This document shows, in pieces, positions 1 through 9,498 of a DNA stretch of 64,000 bases. The stretch's first letter is position 1. Every line of letters starts with the position of its first letter. The stretch spans positions 62,001 to 126,000 of the forward strand of contig NZ_CP083548.1 in NCBI RefSeq assembly GCF_025144145.1, read 5' to 3'. Below the pieces are notes generated by a model, which worked only from the letters and a program-made list of their open reading frames with translations, was not told the DNA's origin and made no database searches. This DNA is from Leisingera sp. M658 (GTDB taxonomy: Bacteria; Pseudomonadota; Alphaproteobacteria; Rhodobacterales; Rhodobacteraceae). Both the position numbers and the translations under genes were made by a program.

Positions 1-9
1 ATCCGCCGG

Positions 10-1011
10 TCAGCCATGCGCCCGGCGTCCCAGCAGCATATACAGAAACACTGCAGCGCCGAAGATGCCGAAAACGGTGCCGACTGGGATCTCATACGGG
101 TAACGCAGCAGCCGCCCCAGGATATCGCACAGCAGCAGCAGCCCCGCCCCGGTTCCGGCAACCACCGGCAGGCTGGCGCGCAGGTTGTCACCCATGATGC
201 GTGAAACCAGATTGGGCACCACCAGCCCGATGAAGGGCAGCATCCCGACGGTCACGATCACCAGCGCCGACACCAACGATACGGTAACAATACCGAACCC
301 TAGCACCTGCCCGTAGCGCAGCCCAAGGTTCAGGCTGACATTCCGGCCCAGCCCCGCAATGGTGAACTGATCTGCCGCAAAATAGGACAGCACCGCCAGC
401 CCGCCCGCCAGCCACAGCAGCTCATACCTCCCCGCCAGCACGCCGGAAAACTCGCCGCTCATCCAGATGCCAAGATACTGCAGCAGGTCGGTCTGAATGG
501 CGACGAAGGTTGCGCAGGCCGTCAGCACCCCGCCGTAAACCAACCCGGACAGCGGGATCAGCAATGGCCGCTCGGGCGGAATGCGGCGGGCCAGCAGGAT
601 GAACAGGGCGGTGCCCGCCAAGGCCGCAGCCGAGGCTGCCAGCATCTTGCCGAACAGGGACATCGAGGGCGCCAGCAGCGTCACCGCCAGCAATCCCAGC
701 ATGGCGGCTTCATTGGTGCCGGTGGTGCCGGGCTCGACGAATTTATTGCGCACCAGCAGCTGCATGATGACACCCGCCACCGCCATCGACGCGCCGGTCA
801 GCAGTACCGCAGCGGTGCGGGGAATGCGGCTGACCGCCAGCAGCTGCAGTGCCTGCGGATCACTCAGCACTGCCCCCGGGCTCAGCCGGTTGACCCCCAC
901 AAACAGGCTGACCGCAGCGAGCAGACACAACAGCAGCCCCATCAGAACCAGAGTATTCCGGCCCCCGGCGCCGCGGCTATCCAGGGCGGCAGGATCAGCC
1001 ACCAGTTGCAA
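10..1011 (-). CDS. FecCD-family ferric-siderophore ABC permease
   Basis: Inner-membrane permease of an iron-siderophore ABC importer, 333 aa with about nine to ten hydrophobic segments and a single FecCD domain across the whole length. The segment RNKFVEPGTTGT near residue 90 is typical of the FatC/FatD/YclN/FpuB type permeases that move catecholate siderophores such as petrobactin and anguibactin. The start overlaps the end of the binding-protein gene by 17 bases, so the two are co-transcribed and translationally coupled. A partner permease and ATPase would be expected further left, outside the window. No lesion is seen. The substrate is inferred from the neighbouring petrobactin-type genes. 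Confidence 0.9.
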   Translation of the reverse strand: MQLVADPAALDSRGAGGRNTLVLMGLLLCLLAAVSLFVGVNRLSPGAVLSDPQALQLLAVSRIPRTAAVLLTGASMAVAGVIMQLLVRNKFVEPGTTGTNEAAMLGLLAVTLLAPSMSLFGKMLAASAAALAGTALFILLARRIPPERPLLIPLSGLVYGGVLTACATFVAIQTDLLQYLGIWMSGEFSGVLAGRYELLWLAGGLAVLSYFAADQFTIAGLGRNVSLNLGLRYGQVLGFGIVTVSLVSALVIVTVGMLPFIGLVVPNLVSRIMGDNLRASLPVVAGTGAGLLLLCDILGRLLRYPYEIPVGTVFGIFGAAVFLYMLLGRRAHG

Positions 1012-1906
1012 ACCCCGCCAGAACCTCCTCTAGCGCCGCCGTCATTGACTGGATGCCGCCGCCCGCAATATAGACGTTGGCCGCATTCAGATAGACCACC
1101 TGCTGCCGGCGCCAGGCTGTGGTGCCCGCAACCAGCGCATTGTCCAGGGTGACCGCGGCTGCCTGATTGCCCTGGCCAATCGCTGCGGCACGGTCGATGA
1201 CGATCAGCCAATCGGGGTTGGCCGCGGCGATGAACTCAAAGGAAACAGCCTCGCCGTGGGTCTGTGCTGCGACGCTTTCCACCGCCTCCGGCAGGTCCAG
1301 CGCGGTGTGCAACCAGCCGAACCGCGACCCGGCACCATAGACGGACACTTTGGGGCCGTTGGTCATCAGGATCATTGCATTGCCGCGGCCACCAACGGCG
1401 GCGCGGGTGTGCTCCAGCTTGGCGGTGAAGGCCGCTTCCAGATCCGCCGCCCGCGCCTCCTGCCCGGTCAGGTGGCCATAGCTGCGCAGCCGCGCCAGCG
1501 ATTGGGCAATGTGGTCTTCGCCCCATATTGTCATGTCGATGGCCGGTGCGATCCCGGCCAGCGCCTCAACCTGCACCGAGGACCGCCCGCCCGCCACGAT
1601 CAGATCAGGCGCCAGCATGGCAATGGCTTCAAAATCCGGTTCAAACAGGGTGCCCACCGGCACGGCCCTGTCCTGCAGATCCTGCAGGTAGCTGACATAC
1701 AGTTTGGACGGGACACCGGCGATTGGCACCTGCAGGGCCTCTAATGTGTCCGCCGCCGCGGCATCCAGAACGACGATCTTCTGTGGAATTCCAGGCAGTT
1801 CGACCGCGCCGCGCGCGGTGTCAACGGCAATGCTTTGCGCCTGCGCTGCACCGGCCAGGGCAACAGCAATTGATGCAGCCAGCTGCAAAATCTTCCGATG
1901 GGCCAT
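995..1906 (-). CDS. Periplasmic siderophore-binding protein (FatB/YclQ/FpuA type)
   Basis: Solute-binding protein of 303 aa that would carry a ferric siderophore from the outer-membrane receptor to the permease encoded just downstream. It has a Sec signal peptide (MAHRKILQ... cleaved after AQAQ, about residue 24) and no lipobox, so it is probably a soluble periplasmic protein. It has the cluster A2 layout of the periplasmic binding fold: the segment PQKIVVLD near residue 42, LAPDLIVAGGRSS near residue 100 and NPDWLIVIDR in the C-terminal lobe. It is transcribed away from the TonB-dependent receptor at 2179, from the shared 272-base gap. The siderophore is inferred, not shown, to be petrobactin-like. 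Confidence 0.88.
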   Translation of the reverse strand: MAHRKILQLAASIAVALAGAAQAQSIAVDTARGAVELPGIPQKIVVLDAAAADTLEALQVPIAGVPSKLYVSYLQDLQDRAVPVGTLFEPDFEAIAMLAPDLIVAGGRSSVQVEALAGIAPAIDMTIWGEDHIAQSLARLRSYGHLTGQEARAADLEAAFTAKLEHTRAAVGGRGNAMILMTNGPKVSVYGAGSRFGWLHTALDLPEAVESVAAQTHGEAVSFEFIAAANPDWLIVIDRAAAIGQGNQAAAVTLDNALVAGTTAWRRQQVVYLNAANVYIAGGGIQSMTAALEEVLAGFATGG

Positions 1907-2178
1907 TTTCTATCCTGTTAAGATGGAATTTGGCTGGCGGGGTTGGCTTGCTCAAAATCGAGAGCGGCTTAGCCGCCTGCGCTGAAGAAGTCCAGCCGCG
2001 CTGCTGCAGCGCCATCCGCAGGTTGCGGGCCGCGCATAAATGCAACATCAGCATAATAACGGAAAGTCGCCAGGACTGGGGCTTGCAGCCGCTGGAATTG
2101 CTCCCTATCAGGCCCCAGCCTTTGCAAGGCCAGCCAGGATTTGACCCAAGCTAACAGCTCTTAGAACACGGGTTTATC

Positions 2179-4164
2179 ATGGCACGAACTTCCAACATCC
2201 GCCTGTCAGGGCTGCTGTGCAGCACCGCTCTGACTCTTATCTCTGCCCCCGCCGCCTTTGCTGCGGACGACGAGGTCCTGTCGCTGGATCCGATCATCGT
2301 CAAACAGCGCGATCCCGCAGGCAACGCCGCCGACCGCGCAACATCGATCTATGTGGCCGACGCCGAGATCGAACGCGCCGCGATGGGCGACCTCAAGGAT
2401 CTCTTTGCCGGCATCGCCTCGGTCTCGGTCGGCGGCGGCATTCCGATTGCGCAGAAAATCTTTGTCAACGGCGTCGACATGCTGAACCTTGCGGTGCAGG
2501 TGGACGGCGTCAGCCAGAACAACCGCACCTTCCACCACGTCAGCGCCAACGCCTTTGACCCTGGCCTGATGAAATCGGTGCGCGTCGATCCCGGCGTTGC
2601 CCCTGCTGACGCAGGCCCCCGCGCGCTGGCGGGCCGGGTGGTGATGGAAACCATCGACGCCGAAGACATTATCGAAGACGGCGAGACCTTCGGCGGCCGG
2701 TCCCGCCTGTCCTATTCCAGCAATGGCAGCACCGCCCAGGGTTCGCTGACCCTGGCAGGCCGCAGCGGCGGTTTTGAAATCCTTGGCTATGCCAAACGCG
2801 CAACCGGCGACAATTACGAGGACGGCGACGGCAACGAGGTGACAGGTTCTGCGGCAAACCTGACTGCGGGCCTGTTGAAATTCGCCTATGAGGGTGATCA
2901 GGGCGACCGGATCGAGCTGTCGCTGCAAGAGGCGCAGGATAACGAAATCCGCAACTTCCAGCCCAACTTCGGTTCCAGCACCCGCGGCTTTGCCCCCTAT
3001 TTCACCAAACGCCGCATTGCCTCGCTGCGCTATGAAAGCGGGAATGAAACCGGTCTCTGGGACCCGTCTGCGACCTTTGGTTTCTCTGAAATCAACGTTG
3101 ACCGCCCGTCGGACCCGTTCGGCGATTCAACATCCACCAGCTCCAGCACCTACGCGCTGACGCTGAAAAACGATTTTCACCTGTCGGACAGCAACACCAT
3201 CACGGCCGGCGTGGATTATCAGGTCCGCGAAAGCACGGTGAATGCTACCTGGGTCAACGGGCTGACCGGCGAGGAAAGCAAGAACCTGGGCGTCTTTGCC
3301 CAGGCTCGGCTTGAACCCACCGACCGCCTTAGCGTTTCTGCCGGCCTGCGCTATGACTGGCAGGATTTCACTGGCCAGGATTTCGCCCAGACCGGCACCG
3401 CCTTCACCGGCTCCACCTCCGGCGCAAGCGGAAACCTGTCGCTGGTCTATGACCTGACCGACTCCCTGTCACTGCGAGCGGGATACTCCAACGTCTTTGG
3501 CGGTTATGATCTCGAGGACAACTTCTTGTTCTACCAGGCCTGGGACTATTCTGTCCTGCAGTCCTCCCGCGCAAAAAACATCATCGTCGCCGCCGACTGG
3601 CAGCGCGGCAACTGGACCCTGGGCGGCGAGCTGTTCAAGACCAGCATCGGCAACCTCCGCGGTGTTACCCGGACCGGTGCTGTCGTCGGCAACGACTTTG
3701 AAAGCAAAGGCTTCAATCTGGCCGCCACCTATGGCTGGGACAGCGGCTTTGCCCGCTTCACCATGAACAGCAGCGACATCGAATTCAACGGCCAGCCGGC
3801 CGAGAGCTTCTTTGTCGTCGATTCGGGCACCCCGATCGGCAAAGTGCTGGCGTTTGAGGTGCAGCAGGAAATCCCAACCATGAACCTGCTGGTCGGCGGC
3901 AGCGTCGAGGCCGCCTTGTCCAACGACAATGGCGTCTATGAAACTTACACTCAAAAGCAGGAAAGCTATCAGGTTCTGAACCTCTTTGCCGAATACAGCC
4001 CGCCGTCCCTTGGCAATGTCACCATCCGGGCGGCCATCGATAACGTGTTCGACACGCAGTACGCCGACCGCGCGACCTATGGCACCGAATACACTGCCGC
4101 ATCGATCAACACGATCAAGGAGCCGGGCCGCAATATCTCGGTTGTTGCCACGCTCAAGTTCTGA
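2179..4164 (+). CDS. TonB-dependent siderophore receptor
   Basis: Outer-membrane beta-barrel receptor of 661 aa for energy-dependent import of a ferric siderophore. It begins with a clear signal peptide ending AAFAADD (about residue 29), followed by a TonB-box-like segment around DPIIVKQRD. A plug domain follows, with the typical VNGVDM and VQVDGVSQNN segments (residues 95-115). The barrel ends in the expected aromatic residue (final residues ATLKF). The reading frame is undamaged. It is divergent from the binding protein and permease and lies just upstream of the decayed asb genes, so it was probably the receptor for their product. A strong rho-independent terminator follows the stop. Confidence 0.92.
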   Translation: MARTSNIRLSGLLCSTALTLISAPAAFAADDEVLSLDPIIVKQRDPAGNAADRATSIYVADAEIERAAMGDLKDLFAGIASVSVGGGIPIAQKIFVNGVDMLNLAVQVDGVSQNNRTFHHVSANAFDPGLMKSVRVDPGVAPADAGPRALAGRVVMETIDAEDIIEDGETFGGRSRLSYSSNGSTAQGSLTLAGRSGGFEILGYAKRATGDNYEDGDGNEVTGSAANLTAGLLKFAYEGDQGDRIELSLQEAQDNEIRNFQPNFGSSTRGFAPYFTKRRIASLRYESGNETGLWDPSATFGFSEINVDRPSDPFGDSTSTSSSTYALTLKNDFHLSDSNTITAGVDYQVRESTVNATWVNGLTGEESKNLGVFAQARLEPTDRLSVSAGLRYDWQDFTGQDFAQTGTAFTGSTSGASGNLSLVYDLTDSLSLRAGYSNVFGGYDLEDNFLFYQAWDYSVLQSSRAKNIIVAADWQRGNWTLGGELFKTSIGNLRGVTRTGAVVGNDFESKGFNLAATYGWDSGFARFTMNSSDIEFNGQPAESFFVVDSGTPIGKVLAFEVQQEIPTMNLLVGGSVEAALSNDNGVYETYTQKQESYQVLNLFAEYSPPSLGNVTIRAAIDNVFDTQYADRATYGTEYTAASINTIKEPGRNISVVATLKF

Positions 4165-4171
4165 TCCGCTC

Positions 4172-4200
4172 GGGGGCGCCTGTCTTGGCGCCCCCGTTTC
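4172..4200 (+). terminator. Rho-independent terminator after the TonB receptor
   Basis: A perfect 9-bp GC-rich inverted repeat (GGGGGCGCC at 4172-4180 and GGCGCCCCC at 4187-4195) with a 6-base loop is followed by GTTTC. It starts 8 bases after the receptor stop codon. It implies that the asb genes need their own promoter. The remaining 4201-4395 holds no other gene or recognisable site. Confidence 0.75.
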
Positions 4201-4395
4201 GGATTATTGCCATGCGCGGTCTTCTGCCGGATACTGTAAACCCTTCGTATTTTTGGAAAACCCGCTTCCCCGCCCACCGGAATCCGATTAATGAGAGTGG
4301 TGTGAATTCAACGTCACACCAGGCATCGCGCTGTCCGCCGGTGCCGCTCAGCAGCCAGCTATCCCGCCAGTTCACGTCGAAACAGACCCGGTTGA

Positions 4396-5874
4396 CCTGA
4401 ATGCTTTGCACATCTGAACGCCCGCGATCCCGGTAAGCTGCCAGAGTTCCTGCGCGGCGTCTTCAACAGCAACGCCGAAATCTAAAAGGTCCTGCGCCGC
4501 AAGGCCGGCACGCCCGGCCCAGACAGCTTTCTGACAGCTGAGCAGGCGCTTTCCTACGGCCACTGGCTGCACCCCACTCCCAAAAGCCACGACGGGCTGA
4601 CCGGCTGGCAGCAGGCGGCATACGCTCCCGAATACGCAAGCCGGTTTCCGCTCACCTTCTTTGCTGCCGACAAGAGCATCGTCTCGCAAGGCGCCGCACA
4701 AGGGGCCGCCACGGACATGGTTCATCAGATCCCAGGCATCGCCGGGGCGTTTCAGCTGCAAGCCCATGAAATCCTGATCCCGGCGCACCCGCTGCAGGCG
4801 CAGATGCTGCGGCTGGATCCGGCGGTGCAGGCGCTGCTCGCCTCGGGCAAACTGCGCGACCTGGGCGCGGCGGGGGGGAATTTTGCCGCCACCTCCTCGG
4901 TGGGCACGGTTTATGCTCCGGATTGCCCCTGGAAGCTGAAATACTCAATCCCGATGCGGCTGACCAACTCGCTGCGCGTCACCCTGCGCAGCGAATTGGA
5001 CGTGGGTGTGTCCATGGCCCGGCTGCTGCGCCGGCTGGACGCCGCGAAACTCAGCCCGTGTTTTTGCATCATCGACGACCCCGCCTATTTGACCCTGGAC
5101 ATGCCGGGCCGCCGCGAAAGCGGGTTTGAGGTGATCTTCCGCGACAAACCCTTCATGGGTGCGGCGGACAAGGGTGTCTACAACCTCGCGGCCCTCACCG
5201 CCGGCCCGCTGCCCGGCCGCAGTGTGCTTTTGATCACCCTCATCAAACGGCTGGCAGCCGCCCGCGGCCAGTCCTGCGCCGAAACCGCCCGTCTGTGGTT
5301 CGAAGCCTATCTCGACTGCATGCTCGACCCGATGCTGCAGCTTTATGACCGGCACGGCATCGCGCTTGAGGCGCACCAGCAGAACAGCCTGCTGGACCTC
5401 AGCACCGGCCTGCCGTCCTACGCCTATTTCCGTGACAATCAGGGCTATTTCATCACCCGCGACGCTTTTCCCAGCCTCAGCGCGCTGGAGCCGTCGCTGG
5501 CGGGCCAACCAGCGCTGGTCTGCCCGCGCGGCCACATCAACGAACGATTGGCCTATTACCTGGTGGTGAACCAGATCTCTGCGGTGATCCACCGTCTGGG
5601 CTGCGACGAGCTGACCCAGGAAACCGCACTGCTCTTGCAGCTGCACCGCCGTCTGACTGCCGCAGCCAGCCGGTTTACCGGTGCTGCGGCAGAGTTTGCC
5701 CGCTACCTGCTGACCGCTCCGTCGCTGGCCGCCAAAGCCAACCTGCTGACCCGCGTCCATAACATTGACGAGCTGGAGGCCGCCGCGCAGGAGGGGATGT
5801 TCCTGCAGATGCGGAACCCCATCGCGGCAGCCCAGCCGCAGCCCGCGCCGGAGCTTGCCGATGTCCCTGCATGA
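4396..5874 (+). pseudogene. asbA: asbA-like NIS siderophore synthetase, broken by a stop codon and lacking its N-terminus
   Basis: IucA/IucC-family (NRPS-independent siderophore) synthetase that would join citrate to a polyamine in petrobactin synthesis. Homology starts abruptly near 4402 (CFAHLNARDPGKLPEFL) and runs into an in-frame TAA at 4483-4485, then continues in the same frame. The conserved HPTPKS motif follows at 4570-4587, and KLKYSIPMRLTNS, GIALEAHQQNS and the C-terminal FhuF-like half are all present up to the stop at 5872. The first Met after the stop is at 4717, which would remove the HPTPKS substrate/ATP-binding region, so a restart product should be inactive. About 100 N-terminal residues usual for the family cannot be found upstream. 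It overlaps asbB by 14 bases. Confidence 0.8.
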
Positions 5875-7336
5875 GCCATTGAACCGCGCCAGCGCTGCCC
5901 CCCGTGTGCTGCGCCAGCTGTGCGAGGCGCTCTTGTGCGAGGGCGGCAGAAATTGGCGCCCCGCTATGACCGAGGACGTCCTGACAGCAGTGGCGGACCC
6001 CTCTCCCGCAATGGAGATTCTGCGCACCGACCTCTGCCACACCGAACACCTCAGCGATCTGACTGCGCTGCATGTTCCGGCGGCAGCCCGGCGGCACAGG
6101 CTAAGTATCTCAGCATTGGAAACCGCCCTGCACGAAGGCCACCCCTATCACCCCTGCTACAAGGCCCGCAGCGGGTTTTCGGACGCCGACCATCTCGCCT
6201 ACGGACCAGAGGGCGGCGCAACCTTCCGCCTGACCGGCGTGCTGTTCCTCCATGATTTGGTGCAGCAGGTGCTGCCCTGCAAAAACTTCTGGGAACAGGA
6301 GCTGGGCCGGGATGAATGGCAGCGCATCACCGCGCTGGCGGAGGCACAGGGCGCACCGCTCAGCTCCCACTGCCTGCTCCCCTTGCACCCCTGGCAGCAC
6401 GCCAAACTGCAGGACGATCCGCTGTTCAACACATGGTGCGATGCGGGCCAGCTGGCAGAGATCGGCCCCATCGGCGCGCAGTACCGCGCCACCCGGTCGG
6501 TTCGTACCCTGATGAACGCCGACACCCCCGCCTGCGCCCATGTGAAAACCGCGATGATGATACGCAACACCTCCGCCCTGCGCGCCCTGGCGCCGGAATC
6601 CGTGACCGTCGCCCCCGCCATTTCCGGGTGGCTGGCGGATGTGCTGGACAGCGACCCGCTGTTCACCAGCCGCTACCCGCTGACCATTCTGCCGGAATAC
6701 GCCGCCATCACCGCCGGCCGCGGCACTGCGCTCGATGGGCATCTGGCCGCGATCTGGCGCCGCAGCCCGCAGTCCCTCGGCTTGCCCGCGGACAGCATGA
6801 TGCCGATGAACGGTCTCGCGCTGACCGAACCGGACGGCACGCCCCTGATTGCCCCCTGGATCGCACAGCACGGACTGGATGCCTGGCTGGACAGGCTGAT
6901 CGAAGTGGCCGTGCTGCCCGTCTGGCACCTCATGGTCGCCCACGGCATCGGGCTTGAGGCACACGGCCAGAACCTGATCCTGCAGCATGAAAACGGCTGG
7001 CCTACCGGCCTGATCGCCCGCGATTTCCACGAAAGCCTCGAATACGTGCAAGAGTTGCTGCCGCGCCCTGACCTCTGCCTGGATCTGTCGCAAATCGGCC
7101 CGGTATATGCGGCCCCAGCATTGGACCAATGCCTCCGGATGTCCAGCCCCGAGGAACTGCGCTGGCTGGTGATGGACACGCTGTTTGTCTTCAACCTCGC
7201 CGACCTCTCTGACCTGCTGCAGCGCCGCTACGGCCTGGCAGAGACCGCTTTCTGGCGCCGGGTGCGCACCCGGCTGGATTGCTATGCGTCCGAGCACGGG
7301 ATGCAGGACAGGCATCCCGCCGGAAACCGCCCGTGA
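5861..7336 (+). pseudogene. asbB: asbB-like NIS siderophore synthetase, C-terminally truncated by a deletion
   Basis: Second IucA/IucC-family synthetase. The start ATG at 5861 lies inside the 3' end of asbA. Motifs GHPYHPCYKARSGF (about residue 95), LLPLHPWQH, KTAMMIRNTSALRAL and HGIGLEAHGQN are intact. The protein keeps the family's CYASEHG segment and then changes to an unrelated tail (HPAGNRP). The usual last ~50 residues, including the KALTRMRL-like and PNPL-like end, are missing. The break, near 7305-7312, coincides with the point where the asbC frame starts in mid-domain, so one deletion removed the end of asbB and the start of asbC. At 491 aa it is clearly shorter than the usual ~600 aa. 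Activity is doubtful. Confidence 0.75.
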
Positions 7337-8251
7337 AATGGCCCAGGCGGCGGGCTGCGATGTGATGCTCAGCGACGGGCTGAAGCAAACCGAGCTGCCG
7401 CAAGACCAGGACTCCCCGCGCAGGGGTGTTCTGGTGCAGATGAGTTCGGGCACCACGGGTGCGGCCAAGGTGATCACCCGCACATGGGAGGAAATCGCGA
7501 CTGATGTCGAAAGCTACGCCGCCTTCTTCACCGCCAGCGCCGCGATGACGCCAGTGATCGCCTGCCCCGTTACCCATTCCTACGGGCTGATTGCCGGCGT
7601 CTTCGTGGCGCTGCACCGCGGCCATGTGCTGGTGGTGCTCGACAGCCTGAACCCGAAATACACCTTGCGCCGCCTGCGCGAGACGGATCAGCCGCTGCTC
7701 TATACCTCGCCCGCGATGCTGCACACGCTGGCCCGCCTCCTGCCTGCGGAGCAAAGGCTCTACGCTGCCAACACCTCTGGCACCGTCCTGCTGGAGGCCT
7801 GGTTCCAGCTGATCCGCGCCCGCACCATCCATCTGTTCCAGCAGTACGGCTGCTCCGAGGCTGGATGTGTTGCCATCAACCCCGACCTGCAGTCCCCCTA
7901 TGACGTCGGCCACCCGTTGCCGCACGTTACCCTGACTGCAGGCCGCAACGGCACTCCGGATGCAGTGCGTATCAACGTAGCCGGACGTTCAATCGACACC
8001 GGCGACCTCGGCCACCTGAATGATACCGGCATGCTGGTCTTTACCGCCCGCGCCGATGACATGATCAATGTGGCGGGCCTAAACGTTTACCCGCAGGACA
8101 TCGAGCAAGCCGTCATGGCGCTGCCTGGCGTCAGTGACGCCGTCGCCTTCCGCATTGCGGACCCGCACAGCGGCACCCGCGCCGGGCCAACGACAAGATC
8201 AGCCGCCGCGAGATCGCCGCAAAATTCACACCGGAGAGTGCAGACGCATGA
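7311..8251 (+). pseudogene. asbC: asbC-like aryl/AMP ligase, missing N-terminus and frameshifted at the C-terminus
   Basis: AMP-forming acid:CoA/ACP ligase that would activate 3,4-dihydroxybenzoate for loading onto AsbD. The preserved core has the P-loop VQMSSGTTGAAKV (7435-7473), YGCSEAG and NVAGLNVYPQDIEQ. The frame opens in mid-domain at IPPETAREMAQAAGCDV with no proper start, because the first ~80 residues are gone. After DPHSGTRA (about 8180) the frame shifts: the expected C-terminal NDKISRREIAAKF with its catalytic Lys is read in another frame and ends at 8251, overlapping asbD. In its own frame the ORF runs on to 8270 with a nonsense tail. The two lesions together indicate loss of function. 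Confidence 0.72.
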
Positions 8252-9498
8252 CCTACGACCATGTCCTTGAGGCCATCCGCCAGACCCTCGCCGGACCGCT
8301 CGCCAATCCGCATATGCAGAACTTCAGCGCGCAAGCCATGCTGAACGACGACCTGCACATCGACTCGGTGATCCTCATCAATCTGATGCTGCATCTGGAG
8401 ACGGACCATGGCGTTGAGATGCCCGAACGCGAGCTGTCCAAGAGCGATTTTGCCACCGTCGACGGCCTGATCCGCATGCTGCTGGGCGCGACTCCCGCGC
8501 CTGAGCCGGACACCGCCCCCGCCCCCAGCGAAATCACCGTGCATTGCTTTGTCAGCTGCCTCTGCGCCGCCATTCGACGGCATGAGCATCTGAATTTCCA
8601 CCCCTTCTACTTTGGCACCTGGGACAGCAGCTTTGCCGTCACACCCGCGATGCAGCTCGCCTACCACAGCGAAGAAATCACCCAGGATCTGTACGCGGGC
8701 TGGGTCGAACGGCTCTACAATATCCCGGTGCGCGAATGGTACGACCACGGACAGACCAAGGAGCAGAACCTGATCCGTTTCGAACAGCTCCTCTCGCCCA
8801 AATCCGATGATGAGCAGCTGGTGATTTTCCTCGACATGTTCCACCTGCCGGAGCGCGAGAACAAGTACAACCAGAACCCCTTCCCGCATTATGTCATCAT
8901 TGAGCTGACAGATGATCCGGACCTCTGGCATCTTTATGACCCGGATTACCGCTGGCGCGGCGGCCTGCCGCGCGAGGCGATCCTGAATGCGATGGCGCAG
9001 CCCACCGTCGCGGGCGGCTACATTCTGCACAGTGGCCATGCGCAGGCGCCCCGGCCGCAGGATTTTGCCGCCTATTTTGCCGGGACCTTTCGCGTGAATG
9101 ACAACCTGCTGACCTCCGCCCTGCGGCGGATCTTCAGCTACCACTGCGATCCCGCCCGTCTGCTGGCGCTGGCCGACCTTGGACGCGCGGTGCGGGAAAT
9201 GCCGGTGTTCTCCTTTCGCAAATACGCCTATGAACACGCCTTTGCCTTCTTCTGGCAGGCGCTGTGCGAGGGGTTCCGAAGCCTGCATTTTCTGGCCGCC
9301 CGCATCGCCCATAAAGGCGACCGTGCCTTGAACCCCGACCTGTTCACGGCGCTGGATGCGCTGGATCAGCTTGAATTCACCATCAAAGGGGCGCTCAAGG
9401 CCCAGTTCGGCATCTGGTGCGCCATCAACCTGCCAGCGCAGGCCACTCTTCAGGCCAGTTCCCCGGCCAGCCCCCAGCCGCAGGAGGTTCCGGCATGA
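8248..9498 (+). CDS. asbDE: Fused AsbD-AsbE: aryl carrier protein plus petrobactin condensing-like protein
   Basis: One 416-aa ORF contains what are two genes in Bacillus petrobactin loci. Residues 1-85 form an acyl/aryl carrier domain with the phosphopantetheine site HIDSV (Ser40). A short Pro/Ala linker (about residues 86-97) follows, then an AsbE-type domain (about residues 98-400; DUF6005-like) that transfers 3,4-dihydroxybenzoyl from the carrier to the spermidine/citrate intermediate. The start overlaps the asbC stop (ATGA type), and the end overlaps the asbF start by four bases. It is the only gene of the set with no obvious lesion, although its partners are damaged. The split into functions follows the known AsbD and AsbE; the fusion itself is read directly from the sequence. 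Confidence 0.75.
   Translation: MTYDHVLEAIRQTLAGPLANPHMQNFSAQAMLNDDLHIDSVILINLMLHLETDHGVEMPERELSKSDFATVDGLIRMLLGATPAPEPDTAPAPSEITVHCFVSCLCAAIRRHEHLNFHPFYFGTWDSSFAVTPAMQLAYHSEEITQDLYAGWVERLYNIPVREWYDHGQTKEQNLIRFEQLLSPKSDDEQLVIFLDMFHLPERENKYNQNPFPHYVIIELTDDPDLWHLYDPDYRWRGGLPREAILNAMAQPTVAGGYILHSGHAQAPRPQDFAAYFAGTFRVNDNLLTSALRRIFSYHCDPARLLALADLGRAVREMPVFSFRKYAYEHAFAFFWQALCEGFRSLHFLAARIAHKGDRALNPDLFTALDALDQLEFTIKGALKAQFGIWCAINLPAQATLQASSPASPQPQEVPA

Noticed and set aside
2076-2118. CTGGGGC / GCCCCAG dyad upstream of the TonB receptor as an iron-regulator box
   Set aside because: The loop is 29 bases and the sequence does not resemble known Fur, Irr or RirA sites; I found no convincing iron box in the gap.
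4717-5874. Intact 385-aa IucA/IucC gene starting at 4717
   Set aside because: Family homology continues upstream of this Met through HPTPKS and past an in-frame stop, so the Met is an internal codon of a broken gene.
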